This document shows, piece after piece, positions 12,902 through 25,940 of a stretch of 64,000 nucleotides of DNA (position 1 is its first letter; each line of letters begins with the position of its first letter). Where the stretch lies: NCBI GenBank assembly GCA_009823395.1, contig CM020515.1, forward strand, positions 16,739,989 to 16,803,988, in the 5' to 3' direction. This DNA is from Thamnaconus septentrionalis. Its lineage: Eukaryota > Chordata > Actinopteri > Tetraodontiformes > Monacanthidae. Under the pieces are notes generated by a model that was not told the origin of the DNA, ran no database searches, and saw only the letters and a list, made by a program, of their open reading frames with translations. Made by a program: the position numbers and the translations under genes.

Positions 12902-13534
12902 CCTTCAGAAATTAGTTTTTAAAAAGCAACAACAACAACAACCACTTAGTTTAATTTTCACCGAGCTAAAGACATTTTTTCACAACAGACTGGCTGATTC
13001 CAAGCAGAAGATCCATCACCTGCACATCGTTAGAACACAGATTGGTCCCAGGTGTGTCTGCAGCTGCGAACCATTCACTCAACTAACACTCAGCCCTTTA
13101 CAACAACCCAAAGGTGACCAACAAAGTGCTTTACAATAAAATCAAGGACGTAAGTGCAATAAAATCAAATTAAAGGTGCATACTGGCTAAAAATGCACTG
13201 CAGGGAATTGAAAGCCATTCTTAGCAAACTCAGATTTATGCTTTGCGGACGTCAGCACCTTGTGATTTATAGAGATCGGTACCACACGCTGGTCATAAGT
13301 TCCACTCGCCCCGCCCGCTAAAGATACACTTTCTATTGTGTTCATAACAGTTCCACAATGCAAAGACTTTTTTTTTTCAAGCAGCCTAAACTTTCCAGCA
13401 AATGAAATGCATCACATTTACAGCACAATCCCTGAACGCACCTTGGGGAAGACGGCCCCAGTGCAAGTCATGCCACATAATTACCGGAGACTACTTTGTG
13501 TCTATTCTATAGAGTGGAGCCGGTTTGGACACAG

Positions 13535-13554
13535 AGCAGCAGCAGCAGCAGCAG
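13535..13554. repeat. (AGC)n short tract
   Basis: Between six and seven AGC units followed by an interrupted GCAGCAGG. Confidence 0.85.
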
Positions 13555-14854
13555 TAGTTGCAGCAGGCAGCGCAGATTATATTTTAATAACGCCACATGT
13601 CTGGGTCTGCTGCTCCGCATTAACGGCTATTTTAAAAAGTTTTGCCGGAATTTTTTACTCAAAGGGGCTGGTGGAGTTGAGCAAAAAGTTAAATGGGGTC
13701 AGTGGCCGTGTGAGGAATGGAAATAATAAATGGAAAAAAAAAGAAAAAAGAATACAACATTTAAAAGGACTCCAAATCCTCTAAATCCTGGTCTTTCATT
13801 TGTTGCGCTAATTAAAACGAAGGTGATGCTTTGTGTGATCCTGATGTTCGCGTTTAACTTAATTGAACAACTTCAATTGCAGGGTTTTTTTTTTTTTTTT
13901 ACCCCTGGCAGTAGATCCCACATGGGTAAGAACTGTTCATGCTCAGGTTCTGGAAAGGTTCCTGTTGCTGTACTCCTGCATTAGCCTCGGAAGTGATTTT
14001 CTGCAGAAGAAGCAGTCTCACAAGCGCTCATTAGCCCGATGTTTAGAGTCGTTGTCTGTGGCGACTCTTGATCGATCCAGTTATTTATGGAGAAGCCGCC
14101 CTGAAATAACGCCGGGGAATAAAATTCTTCTTCAGCCTAGTTTTGCGGTCGCTAGTCAGACTTGGACAAAGATAACTGCTAATGTGGCATTAGCTCATGG
14201 CTAACAGTGAACACTGGGAATTGTGTGTTCCTTTGCTCTGTTGAGGTTCGTGCCTGGACATCAATACGAGCCACGGATCTCTTTGTGCACTAAAGGACTC
14301 CCACTCTGTCATAGTCCAACATTTCTTGTGATTTTCTGTTGAGATTTTCCTCTTGCAACGCCGCACAGCTCTATCGCTGCCATACCTGCGCCTTCCTTCC
14401 TTCCCTGGATTCCCTGTCCTCGCCCCTCCAGCAAAACAAGTTGTTTTGATCTGAGTGCACACAGTCGCTGCCCTTGTTGTTTTTTATGACTTCTTTTTTT
14501 TTTTGGAGCAAAGCAGGCAGCCGTTGCTAGTAGTCGGCCGTCTTCCTGCCGCCCCGATGCCTCTGCTGCAGCGTGCACACTGATGCACACACACCCAAAA
14601 AAAAACCACCGCATGATAGCGGATAGTTGCATGACTCCCTGTGTCAGTTTGCGGCGTGACCGAGCAGGAAGCTGTTGCCGCTTGTCGCCGGGCGGCTCGG
14701 AGCTGCCAGGCCAGGTGTTCTCCGCAGTCACTCCCTTCGCCGCCGGAATCGGCGAGCCAGAATCGGCTCCGGCTCGGCCGTCCGCAGGGGGCCCAGCCTC
14801 GGGCTGGGTGACCCCGTGACCCCCAGCTCGGCTCCCCGCTGCCTCAAAAGTCAC

Positions 14855-15141
14855 GTTTCCATCCTTTGATTACTTGTGAAAAATGTTCCATCTCCTCCTC
14901 CGTCCAAACGTAACGCGTCATTTTCACTGGTCATTGAACTGGTCACGTGACCCCCGTCCGCTGACGTGTAATTACGACACAAAGTGTTTCCATGACACTT
15001 TTGCGATATACCTCAATATCGATACATCTGAAAAACCACCTCATGAGAGCTTCAAAAACTTTTTGAGAGGTTTTGGTGTTTCCATGACCAGGTTTTTATC
15101 GCGATATTTAGGTTTTGCGCAATTCTAGGGTTATTGGAAAC
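14855..15141. mobile_element. MITE-like interspersed repeat, copy A
   Basis: The segment opens with GTTTCCAT and closes with ATTGGAAAC, its approximate reverse complement. A second GTTTCCATGA at 14986 gives a perfect 7-bp inverted pair with 15135-15141. Two blocks recur at 26.15-26.31 kb: TTTGATTACTTG with a following AAAAATGTTCC at 14865-14890, and a block of about 104 bases at 15027-15130 that begins TCTGAAAAACCACC and ends TTGCGCAATTCTAGGG. It has no coding capacity, as expected of a non-autonomous element. The family name is not known to me. Confidence 0.6.
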
Positions 15142-16182
15142 GCTATTCACACTTGTTTAGCTGCATGTATAGCGAAACAGAAGTGTATACAGCACTGTGG
15201 ACACCTCTGACTCCGCCCCCTGACTTTATCTTGCCGCAGCTGCCGTCCTCACGCCCTCCTGCTCTAGGGCTTTCGGTTGTTTTTTTTATTTCTAAACTTC
15301 TTTCCAGAGTTTGATCGTTGACATCGTTTTTTGTCTCCTACATGCTTGCAGGCAGACAGGGATTGCATCGCGGTCATGTTACTCCTCCTCCCTGGCAGAC
15401 TGAAAAAACTCTACCACAGCATCGTCACATGTTGTAGTGCCGCATCTCCAGAGAGCTCACTGTAAAGAGAGATAAAACAGCACAAACAAACATCCAACTT
15501 GCATCTACCCCCGCCCCTCCACCCGCACCCCGCCCCTCCAGCCCCTTCGGCAGGCTGAGTGCATTAGTGACCTTTTAAAGTGCTGCCTCCCGAGTGCTTT
15601 GCACACATTGCGAAGAACGAGCCGCTAATAGGACTAAAAAGCTGACACACTTTAAACAAAGATCAAACCGTTTCTTGGCGATGAGGCAGCGCTCGCTACA
15701 TTAACGGTGTTCAATTATGTAGCCGCGACAAACAAACATCTTCAGGCGGAGGGGGGGGAGAAAAAAAAAATAGCCTCCAAATGTGGGTTTTTACTCTTTA
15801 AAAAAAAAAAATCTAACAAAAATGAGGGCTTCAAATATTTAAAAATACTGCTTTACTTCTCGCATACAGCGTTCAGCCTTACAGAACAACATCCATTCAT
15901 CTGTTTCATCTCTGAACTCTAATACATTTGGGATTAAAGAGGAGGATTCTTGAGGAAACAGCGACTGAGCAGATGGAAAGAGAAGCTGGAGGACTGGATG
16001 AAACACGTTTGCAGCAGAGTACATCGGAAAAAAATAAATAAATAAAAAAAAGAAATAACGGGCAAGTTTCAGCAATGGAAGTATTTGTTTTCTTCGTCTA
16101 CCAAGTGACCTCATTGGTTAGAACCGTGGGAGGTGGTAAGCTCACACCATATGAGTCTAATTGCTTGAAAATCTCTATCCAC

Positions 16183-16213
<31 letters not shown>

Positions 16214-16216
16214 CGC
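16183..16216. repeat. (GT)n microsatellite with GC interruptions
   Basis: About 14 pure GT units, then GTGCGCGC; it borders the CpG-rich block that follows. Confidence 0.9.
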
Positions 16217-16234
16217 GCCTGCGCTCGTGCGCAC

Positions 16235-16460
16235 GCTTGAGTCTGCCTAACGCAGGCGCTGCTTTTGCGTGAGCGGACATCAGACGGAGCTGCAGCGCCG
16301 GCGGTGGAGGAACGGCAGCGAGGTGGACGAGGTCAAAAACTGCAGCGAGGCAAAAGATGTCAAAGAGGAGGCGTCACCGCTGGTAGTCCGCCCACTTCGG
16401 GCGGCCGCGGCCAATCCAGCGGCGCCGCGCGGCCGTCGGCGTGCGGGCAAAATGGATATT
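16235..16460. other. CpG-rich unique block
   Basis: Dense CpG, a GGCCAATCC CCAAT-box-like word and GCGGCCGCGG-type words stand out against AT-rich flanks. Frames of 60-85 codons across it resemble no known protein. It could be a small CpG island or a regulatory element; no transcript can be assigned. Confidence 0.35.
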
Positions 16461-16920
16461 GACATGATTAATTGTCACTCAAGTGGAAATGAAAGACAAT
16501 GTCTCGATCAAAAGGCGGGGAAATGAAATCGCAACCAAACTTCTCTCAACTTCCTGGCACCAGCTCTGAGCTGTCGCCTCCTTCTGAGTAATAACTCCAC
16601 AAATTTAGCTCCGGCCCGGCCGCCTCCCGCTGCTCCTCGCAGCCTGATGGATGGGTGGCACGCTAGTCACGCCGCCTGGCGTCACCTGTGCCTGGCTCAG
16701 ACGGAGGGGAGGTGGTGGTGGTGGGGGGGGCGTCCACGGGAGGTCGGAAGGAGGCCAGAGAGGAGCTGAATAGCCACTTGTGATTAACACGTACAGACAT
16801 GTGTCCGTGGGGAGCATCGCCGGGAGACGCTCACACACAACCTGCTCCATTCAGCAGGTGGGGGGAGGCGGGAGGGGGGCTGAGGGGGGTGATCAATGGA
16901 AGGAGGCCAGGATGAGGCGT

Positions 16921-16923
16921 GTA

Positions 16924-17019
<96 letters not shown>

Positions 17020-17058
17020 CATATATGTATATGCATATATACATATATGTACACTATA
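16921..17058. repeat. Long (AT)n microsatellite
   Basis: About 138 bases, pure in the centre and interrupted at both ends by GT and AC dinucleotides (TATGTATA, TACATATA). Tyr-Ile open frames across it are artefacts. Confidence 0.95.
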
Positions 17059-17526
17059 CACGCCGGAGGAGACGCCCCTCCCACCAAACCAGGTGGGAGG
17101 AAGCACTCCATATGACACACATGACACTCAGCAGTCGAAACTCTCAAGTATTTTAAAACTCTAATTTGGTCTTTATAGATGAACTCTGTTTCTATTATCA
17201 TGTTTTATTTGTTTTTTTCAAGTCGCATCTCAAATATCAGATCTCAGAAAAATACCCAGCAAACACTTGAAGTTGATGAGATCTCACACAGACACCAGTT
17301 GCTGGAACTACATGGACACACCTGAATGGGCCGAGGTGATTTAGTGGTGCACCAGTGCTCCCGCCACACAAGTCTGATTCACATACAATTAAAAAAAAAG
17401 GCGACAAAAAATGTTCAACATCTCAGCATTAAGACAGAGTTTCAGACGCTCAGAGGAATGAATGAGACCCGGCGAGGTGGATGAAAGACAAGAAAGAACT
17501 ACTGCAGGTGGGCGGAGCCAATTATC

Positions 17527-17547
17527 AAAAAAAAAAAAAAAAAAAAA
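17527..17547. repeat. Poly-A tract (21)
   Basis: Uninterrupted A run. Confidence 0.8.
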
Positions 17548-17660
17548 TCCCAAACCTGAATAATTCTGCTTGTGCAACTTCCTGGAGATCATCCTGACGT
17601 GCACTTAAATTGTTAAGAGGACGCTTAGAGGAGTCTCTGTCTCTGAGGAGACGTTCAAGC

Positions 17661-17697
17661 AGACACACGCGCACACACACACACTAAAAAAAACATG

Positions 17698-17730
<33 letters not shown>
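17661..17730. repeat. (CA)n microsatellite, two blocks
   Basis: CA/CGCA blocks at 17661-17684 and 17702-17730 are separated by an A-rich spacer. Confidence 0.9.
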
Positions 17731-17733
<3 letters not shown>

Positions 17734-17869
17734 AGGGACCGCTTCCACAGCGACATTCAGTGAGCCATCTGCCAAATTAGGCCGCGAGCCACGATTCCAC
17801 AACTTCAGCGTTCTATTCAATTTTCAATTATAGGGCTGGAGGCTTGAGCGTTAAGGGGCTGTGCTGTGG

Positions 17870-17870
<1 letters not shown>

Positions 17871-17904
<34 letters not shown>
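17871..17904. repeat. (AC)17 microsatellite
   Basis: Seventeen pure AC units. Confidence 0.95.
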
Positions 17905-17907
<3 letters not shown>

Positions 17908-20900
17908 CCCGCACATTAATGCAATTGATATTTTAGCGCACATGCATATGAGATGGGATGAATCATGCAAACACAGCTGAGTTATTCATAAGGTCTCCGT
18001 AGTGTTTGACTTACACCCATCCACTTTTGTTTGCACTCATTTTTTTCCCTCCCTCTCTCCCATTCTGGACCTATAACGCTTGGAATGAAAGTCTTGACAG
18101 GCTGCGCAGCAAGAGACGCAACAGCGCCCAGTGAGGGATCGGCTCCTGGTGGCGGCAGCGAGCAGAACAACATTCCGCCATATCTGCATACATGCATACA
18201 CATGAGGACGGTCCGCGTACAGTCGATTCTTTTTTTTTTTTATCAGCCAAAGATGGAACAAGGCCCCAACCCAGGAAAGGAAAAGAGGTGTGAGGTGAGA
18301 AATGCACCCGACTGAAAATGTCACCGTGTTGTCCGTCTGTCATGACAGCCGGCTAAAGTTTGGCGAGGACCAGGAGGCTTCGGCCAAGAGGCCCTGCTTC
18401 CTCGCCGCGGTTAATTGAGCTTGTGCTCATCTAGAATGACTGAGTGGGGCATTATGCTATTCCTGAAAATAATAATAATAATTATAATAATAAATAATAT
18501 GAAAATAAAGAAAAAAAGATGCTAGAAAATAACTTCTCTTTATTAATAATAAAAAAAAGAGGCAAACAAAGACAATAACACTCCCACGCTGGAAGACTCT
18601 GGCAGTGACAGTAATGATTCAGGGAAAAGAGGGAAAGAAAAAAGAGCTGGAAAAAAAAAGTCACAGACACACACGGAAGTTAGAGAAAGTCTGAGGTTTT
18701 AGAGCCAGGATGGCGCCGAGGACTGGAGAGTTTGTTCTGAGGAGGGAAGTGGGCAGACAGAAGGAAGCTATTTAAAGGAGGACTTGAAAAAAATCCGCTG
18801 GTACTTCCTGTTCATCGGTTCTGACTGAGTCCGCCCACCTGGTTCACCCCGCTGCTGCGCCTCGTTGGGCATTCACCATTGGGAAAAAACAAAACCAAAA
18901 CAAAAATCATGTCATTAATGATGAGCTTTGAGGAAAGCACCTCACTAATAACACTAGAAAAATGCACAATCAGATAGAAGGTCATCTTAGAAAAGTTTAA
19001 TTACTCAGTGACTAAAACAACCGGTTCAGCTTCATGTGTTCCAAACTGCAAGGACAGCGTTCAGGAGTTGAACTCGCAACCCTCAGCACAGCTGCCAAAA
19101 ACCTCACAAAACAGTTTTACTACAGGACTTTTCCCAGTTGCGACTGTTGGAAGGTTTTATTACAGCACTGAGTCACAAAGTCTATAGACGCAGAACGATT
19201 ATTGTTATTAAGCTGTGAACTGCATCAACAGAAGCTCAAAACCATTTCAGAGAAACTTGCTGGAAACCTGGATGAACAGTTGAGAGAAAAAAAAGAGAGC
19301 GAGAGAGAGAGAGAGAAAGAAATAGAGAGAGATATGAGTCAGAAGATAAAGTTAATAAAGCCGCCGCCCACTCACTTCTTCTGAGCCATCTGCTATTTTT
19401 GCTTGATAACTTCACAAATCCCAGTTCGTTAATGGCCAGACTAAACAATTCACAGATAATGATGATGAAGATGATGAAGATGAGGAGGAGGATGTTCAGC
19501 TCAGACTGAGGAAGGCAGTGAGAGCATAACTGATCTTCACACTGGCCAATCAGATGCCAACACCAGTTTAGTTTTAAAGAGTTAATGTTATTTTTTTTTC
19601 TCCCACTGTATCCAGGTCAGTTTTTTCACAACAGATAGTTAAATAGTGATAACAATAGTGATGGACAGACATGAACGCAATTTTCTCATGATGATTATGA
19701 ATTGTGGGGGGGGGGGGAGAGTCTCCGCTGCATACAAACCAAGCAGTGATTTGCTGGGAACCAAGAGTCGCATTTGCACAATGGAGAGAAAATATATACA
19801 CTGCGTGTGCGTCATTTTTTTTGCAAGGCGTTTAATTTACATGCACGTCGACGGACGTGGTTGTACTTCAGTGCGTGTGAGTCTTTTTCAGAGGGCCGAT
19901 CCAGTGTGTTTGCAGAAGCATTGTGCTGCAGTTTCTCCTCAAAGCCACAAAAGTTCATCCGAAATCTCTTCGTCTCAATTCCACATCTGTTTTATGACAT
20001 ATACCGCATTTTTTTTGTTGTGTTTCCTCTTTTTTCACTGAGGCAATTTTCTTGTGTCCTGCCTAAAAAACAACAACACAAGTATCGGAATTTCATTCCA
20101 TCCTTCTACTCCGTCACGTCCGTCCTGCTCGTTATTTGCTCCGACTCGACTCGACTCGTCCCGGCCGGGAATCAATTACCAGGATTTGTTTGCTCCGTTT
20201 GCGTCGTTCTTCCAGGCAGCGGACAAACGGCCGAAGCTCCGCCGCTCGCCGGCCCTCCGCCGTTAATGCGGGTCACCGTCAGGGGCGGAGACTAAGCCGC
20301 CCGTAAATCCTCATGTTATGAAAACTCTCACACGCTCGCACGCACACACCTAAACACACTCACAAACACGCGCAAGCAAACAGAAGCCGTTGTGACGCGC
20401 TGACGCTCCGACCGCACGCCGGCTTGTGCAGCACAGCCGCCTCACGCTGCGCAAAAGGCCAAGCGCTGACTTTGACAAAGGCCAAATTCTTCCTCCTCCT
20501 CCTCTTCCTCTTCCTCCTCCTAATCCTCTCCCTCCTCCTCCTCCTCCTCGTCTCTCATTTGCCTCCACCCACCCGGAGCCCGTCAGCCCGCTGCTCTACC
20601 TGTTGGCTCTTTCTAATGGCCTCCCTTGTAAAGCTGCGCCGCTGCCATCCGTTTCCCTGTCGGCCGTCCGCGGCAGCTTCTCCTCCCCTAATTGATTTAT
20701 AATTGAGTCGGCGGAATGGCGGGAGGCCCCAAAAGCGTTTCCTTCATCCACACGTGGGCGCTCTGATTTGTGGAAATATTTGGCCTATGATAGAACAAGA
20801 CCTCTTTATTTCACTGCAGGGTATTTTGTGTTGTGGGGTTTTCTTCTCCTTTTAAAATGGGAAAAAGCCTTTTGCTGAAGTGCTTCTTTCCTTTGGCTCA

Positions 20901-23646
20901 TTAGTTATCGCGCTAATTGCTTCGGCTCCACTCGCTGGCCTTCTAGTGTGTCACGCAGATGTGTACGAGTTAAATTAAACATGTCTGCATCCATTAAAAG
21001 CTTCTGTCCAGCCTTCTTCTTTTTCTTCCTCTTCTTCTTCTTCGTATGCCTCACGCAGCACACAGTGTGCGTGCACGCGGACCTTTCCAGCGTGAGGAAC
21101 CTAGTGGTGAGACGGGGATCAGAACATGTGGCGGCATCAGACGTCTCGGGGGGGATAAATGACCAGCGCACCTGAAGCTCTCAGTTGGCCTCGGCTTTTA
21201 ACTGGCCGCCGCTTCTGTCCAGGCCACCGGATTCTTGCAGGATAAAATCTCTCCCTCCCTCCCTGGCACTCATTTTTTTTCTTTCTTTCCCCTCTCTATC
21301 TCTCTCTCCCTCTCCCGGCGCTGTTTCTCTGTTGCGCCACAGGGGAACAGTGAGACCAAGAGTGAGCCTCTGAGAGCAAATTATGTACATTTAAATGAAG
21401 CGTTTCCTTGAGTCTGCTCAGCTCAGCGCTGAGGAGGAGTTCAGACGGAACGGAGCTGGAACGGGAGGTTGAGAGGATGTGCTGGTGCGTGTGTGTGTGC
21501 ATGTCTGTGTGTGTGTCTGTGCATGTGAGCGAGCCCGAAAGAGAGAGAGAGAGACAAAGACTGAGATAGTGTATGAGGGCTACATAGGGTGCAGCCCTGA
21601 GTAGGAGTGTAAAACTAGAGTGGACCCCGGGCCCTCGCTTAGCCTTAATGGCTTTCCTGTCCACCTCCTCCTGCCGCATTACACTTACATTTCCACTCTG
21701 GGGGGACGTCAGGCTCTCTTATATATTTATTTATTCTGCTTCTCTGGGCCCAAACGCGCTGACTTCATCAGCTGCAGGTTCCCAGCAAGGAGGAGGAGGA
21801 GGTGGAGGAAGAGCAGGTGGTGGGGGGGGTTGTCTGCGGCCGCCAGTCTCGCTGAGGGCGCGCACGTGGCAACACCTGTGGCTTGTTTCACATTCAGCCG
21901 ATGCATCACGGCGGCCCCCTTTGTTTGTCAGGCTGCTCCATTATTTACCTCCTCCCTGGCCCTTCTTCCTTTTTTTGCTGTTTTTTTTTCTCTCTCCCCG
22001 TTCCCACATCCACCTGGGCCTTCCACTGCCATTTATCATCGCGGGGAAACCTTGTGTCCGCCACAACTTGAAAAGCTGATGAATAAGTAAACTAGTTCCT
22101 CCAACACTGCCAGACACTTCCTGTCCTTTTCAGCAGAACAAAGACTGGGAGGATGCGGAGTGTCGCAGCCCTGAGCCGCGCTGTACAGCCTCGCCCTCAA
22201 AGAAAAAAAAGGGTGAATAAAGGAGGGCCGGGAAATATTCCCTGACCTCCAAAAGACTCCCTTTGATTCTCAAAGCTTTTTGAACAGTTTTCAGATTTCT
22301 TTTTCTTTTTCTTTTTTTGCTCCTACAAGTCATTAAAGTCATTAAACTCTGCGATAAGACGAGTCTCAGAAATGGTGCTAATTCGTCCCGCGAGAGATCC
22401 CGGCTCATTCCCCCACTTGTGGCGCTATCTGTAGCCCGGGCTGCCAGCAGCTCAGCCTCAGCCATGACTTCCAGCTTTACCCACAGTTCACTGCACCACC
22501 CGCCTGCTCTCGCTGCCTCTGCATTCCTGTCCGTCCTGTGAGCTGCAGTCAGCCAAACGGTGATCTGCTCTTAGTTATTCAATTACCTCACCTGGCTGGC
22601 CAGCGGCTGAGCGCTAGCTTTACCCCAGAGGTCTGCTGCCGCCCTCCAGGGTTTCCTTCTCCCACCCACAGCCAGACGCAGAGCCACGGCTGCAGGGTCG
22701 CGCTTCCTTCCATGCAGTATCATTCTCCTGTGGGTCTGAGTCTCGTGTGAGCCGGTGGCTGTGCGGCAACCCTTGAATTCACCGACGCTGACGTGATGTA
22801 ACGTGACGCAGTTCTTGTGAACAGAAGCACAAACCTAAGAATGAGCTGTTCTGCGTCTGAGAGGATTAGAAGAAGGACTCTGTGAAGGACTAGTTTGAGA
22901 GACTTTCACTCTTCTGTTCTGAGGAAGGACATTCATTCAGTGTAAATACTGATGTGTAATCAGTGTAGCCTCTAATCTTTCATAAAGGATGGCTATATTC
23001 CCTTGTTGCATTTTTGTGATCACTGGTTAAAACAGGGCTTGTGTCTTTTATTTTGAAGTTTGTTTCCGTCGCTTCCTACTGGTGTCACAGCTTGACTTGG
23101 CAGCCGAAGGGTTAAGCAGAGAGTAATTAGTGTCAGCGTAGCCACAATTTAGTCGCTTCCTTCATGCCTGGAAAACAGTTTCCCCTGCTGGCTTTCAATC
23201 TTTGTGCAAATCCCCACCCTGCTGGCCCCGCCCACACTGCCCCGCCCCACCCTGCTGCGTTTGAGGTAACTGATATCATGAGAGTATCTCCAGCGTGGAC
23301 CGTAAGCCCCCCTAACCCTCCCAACAACTTTTAGCCACACTAATACCATCAAGGCGGCGAGCCTGCAGCAGAACCCTCGGATGAAATATCTGCTGCGTCT
23401 GCCAGGAGACAAATCTATTCGCCGCTTTCGGTAAAATACTGTCTATGCGGCAATATCTTATTTGCAGGCCGAGGCCGGCGTCTCGCTGGGACCAATTGAA
23501 GGCGCCGCTCTCCATCCTTGTGCTTTGTGTGCTAATTACAGGGGTCAGGAAGACTGATGACTGAACGGAGAAGGTTACCAGACGGAGGTCGGAGCCGTTC
23601 TTCCATTCCTCCGCGCTCTTCCCGTCTTTTTCTCCCCTCACAGCTC

Positions 23647-23685
23647 CCCCCCTCCCCCTCCTTCCCTCCCCTCACCCCTCCCTCT
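23647..23685. repeat. Homopyrimidine C-rich tract
   Basis: Nearly uninterrupted C and T with runs of up to seven C; G-quadruplex-capable on the minus strand. Confidence 0.6.
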
Positions 23686-25764
23686 TTGGCTCTTCTTGCA
23701 GGCTCCTTCGGCCGCTCCGCAGGGTGCTTCAGGGACGAGTGGAGCTTCTCTGCCCGCTAGAAAAATCACGTTCACGCCCAGGTAATGGCTGACACGGCTG
23801 ATTTCCCGTCTTCGCCCGGACGCCGTGCCAGTTGTTTTCTGCGCTGCAGCTGGAGGCGGCGTGGAGGTCACGTCGCCTCGCGAGGTCCCTGCACCCCCAG
23901 TGCCTCCCGCTGCCGCTCTCACTCCCTCCGTCTCCCTTCCTGTGTTGTCGCAGCACTCAGGCTTCCCTCTGTGCCGCCAAGGCACCAGCGTGGCACAGAG
24001 TGTCGCCCTCCACACAAGCGGCACCTCAATTAACGCCCACCATATATGAAGCGGGTGGGGGTGAGGAGTGGGAGGGGAGGGGTTAGCAGGGAAGAAGAAA
24101 TAAAATAAAATCAGCATTGCCATCACAAATTCAAATCAGCCATCGAACTTGCAGAAACTCCAACCTTCATGCGACCTTGTCTTTCCTGATGAGTGGAGGG
24201 AGGCGGTGGAGGGTGAGAGGAAGTAAAGCCAGACAGATAAACACACACACTTGCATTTTTTTTTTACCTCGTCTTCTTTCACAGATTCTTTTTTTTAGCT
24301 GTCTGAACAGCTAAAGATTTTTTCCCAATCGAGGAGGAAGCGTGTCAACAAACACGGTATAGTGTTACATGCAGTCAGTCACTCCACCAATTATCCCCTC
24401 AGACATGCAGAGAGCACTTTACTAGGGGAAAAAGAGGCACAGCGACGGTTATGACGCTCGTCTTTGCTCATCCATGCATTAGGAAAAAAAATGTGCCTCA
24501 AAATTCATCATGATAGCAAACGACGTATAAAACCATGAAGCACCTGAATAGCATCCTTTAAGTAACGACTAATTAGTCTGTTAAGGATGCCCAACAGATA
24601 TCCATCCATCCACCTAAGGCATCCTTCACGACATGCATGGAGGAAAAACAGCAGTCGGCCGGTCTGTATATATACATTTTTTTCCCCCACCTCTCTGGAA
24701 AGCTATGGTTGTAAAAAATCTATTTTAGCTAATTCAAACTTGCAGAACGTCAAATCCACACACAGACATTAAATATTAACAGTATTTTAGGTGGAAGTCA
24801 GCAGCTGCAGGGTGACCAGGGAAAAAAAATAAAAAATTGAAAAAAGAAGGTACTTTGGAAAACTGAGTGCAAACCCAATGTGAGCTGAGCGCACGGGACC
24901 GGCACTGAGCCCGTGGAGATAGTCTGACAGAAGCAGAGGCAGAGGGAGGCCAGTGTTGGCAGGTGGTGCAAACAGGGTCAGACTCAGGTGCAGCGGATCA
25001 GTGCAATTAGCTGCCTGCAGCACAGGGACACACACACAAGCTGCGAATCGTATTCCTCCGTTAGTGCTGCTTTTCCCGGAGAGGGAAACAGAGCTGCACA
25101 GAGAATACTTTATTTTAAAACATGAAAAACGTATAAATATAAGTTAAGGTACAAACATAATAAACAAAATATATAATGACAATATAAGATCAACAGGCAA
25201 ATTGCTACAGTCTAAAAAAACCTTCTTTATTTCCCCCCAGCCTAAAACAAACTCATTTTTGTTGTGCCACATCAGTGACGTAATTAAGCGTCTTTGCAGT
25301 GTTGGCAGCGTTGTTTCCCACCTTCCTCCAAATCCTCACGGAACATTTTACTGCAAAATGACAATGACATGTTCATCTGAAACCTCTAAGGTAAAAAATA
25401 AAGAAAAACAAGAACCAAAACACGCACTCACGCGGTGCTGTGGGCTCTCTAATCTGCATCATCACCGCCCATCACTATCACTTCCCATCGGCCAGCACGT
25501 CCGAGCCGGTGTGATCTCCAAACACCTCCAGCCCCTGAGGGTCACCTCCTCCACCCATCTCCTTCCCATCAGCGCCGCCGCCACAGTGGCGGCTTCGGCT
25601 GTTGTGACGACCGCCGCTGCCACCGGAGCATCTATTTTGGTGCGGCTCTGGACGGCGGGTGACTTCACGTTCCACTCTGAGATCCCTGATCTGATGTGTC
25701 GCACATACACTCACTGCCTGAGCAGCTGCAGCTACGCTAGTAACAGCAGACCTCTGGCAGAGGT

Positions 25765-25786
25765 ACACACACACACACACACACAC
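25765..25786. repeat. (AC)11 microsatellite
   Basis: Eleven pure AC units. Confidence 0.9.
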
Positions 25787-25940
25787 GCAGAGTTTGAATC
25801 AGTTGTCGATTCAGGCCCAAGTATTGCAAATTATCACGCTGGACTTAAGTGACATCACATCACATGTTTAGATCGAGGTTGATGCTTCTGAACTTTCCAT
25901 CTCCGAAGACATTGTCATTGGTCAAACGGACAGCAGCTAG

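Larger units (their letters stand above)
10263..14854. other. Intergenic DNA downstream of the C1QL gene
   Basis: No gene supported. It holds CpG-containing unique sequence at 10440-10660 and 11020-11260, the G-rich tract at 11346, AT-rich sequence at 12060-12400, the (AT)39 tract and a GC-rich block at 14640-14850. A 181-codon minus-strand frame at 14309-14854 crosses that block but shows no domain and is probably chance. Confidence 0.7.
15142..25940. other. Intergenic DNA
   Basis: No gene supported. It contains AT and CA microsatellites (16.9-17.9 kb), TAAT- and octamer-like unique sequence at 17905-17995, CpG-rich unique stretches at 20100-20310 and 20400-20460, pyrimidine tracts at 20480-20560 and 23640-23690, and a 216-codon + strand frame at 25202-25852 that is Ala/Thr/His-rich and without homology I recognise. 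Confidence 0.7.

Noticed and set aside
14309..14854. 181-codon minus-strand frame through a GC-rich block
   Set aside because: GC-rich DNA lacks stops by chance; no domain or splice evidence, and it runs into the MITE-like repeat.
16269..16526. 85-codon frame starting MSGHQTEL
   Set aside because: Looks superficially protein-like, but half of it is Ala/Arg/Pro from CpG-rich DNA and no family is recognised.
19060..19085. GAACTCGCAACCCTC word resembling a tRNA-derived SINE on the minus strand
   Set aside because: No A box or repeated partner in the window.
25202..25852. 216-codon + strand open frame, the longest not dominated by a single repeat
   Set aside because: Composition is low-complexity (Ala/Thr, His), it runs through a CA microsatellite, has no domain I recognise and no GC3 shift such as the C1QL exon shows.
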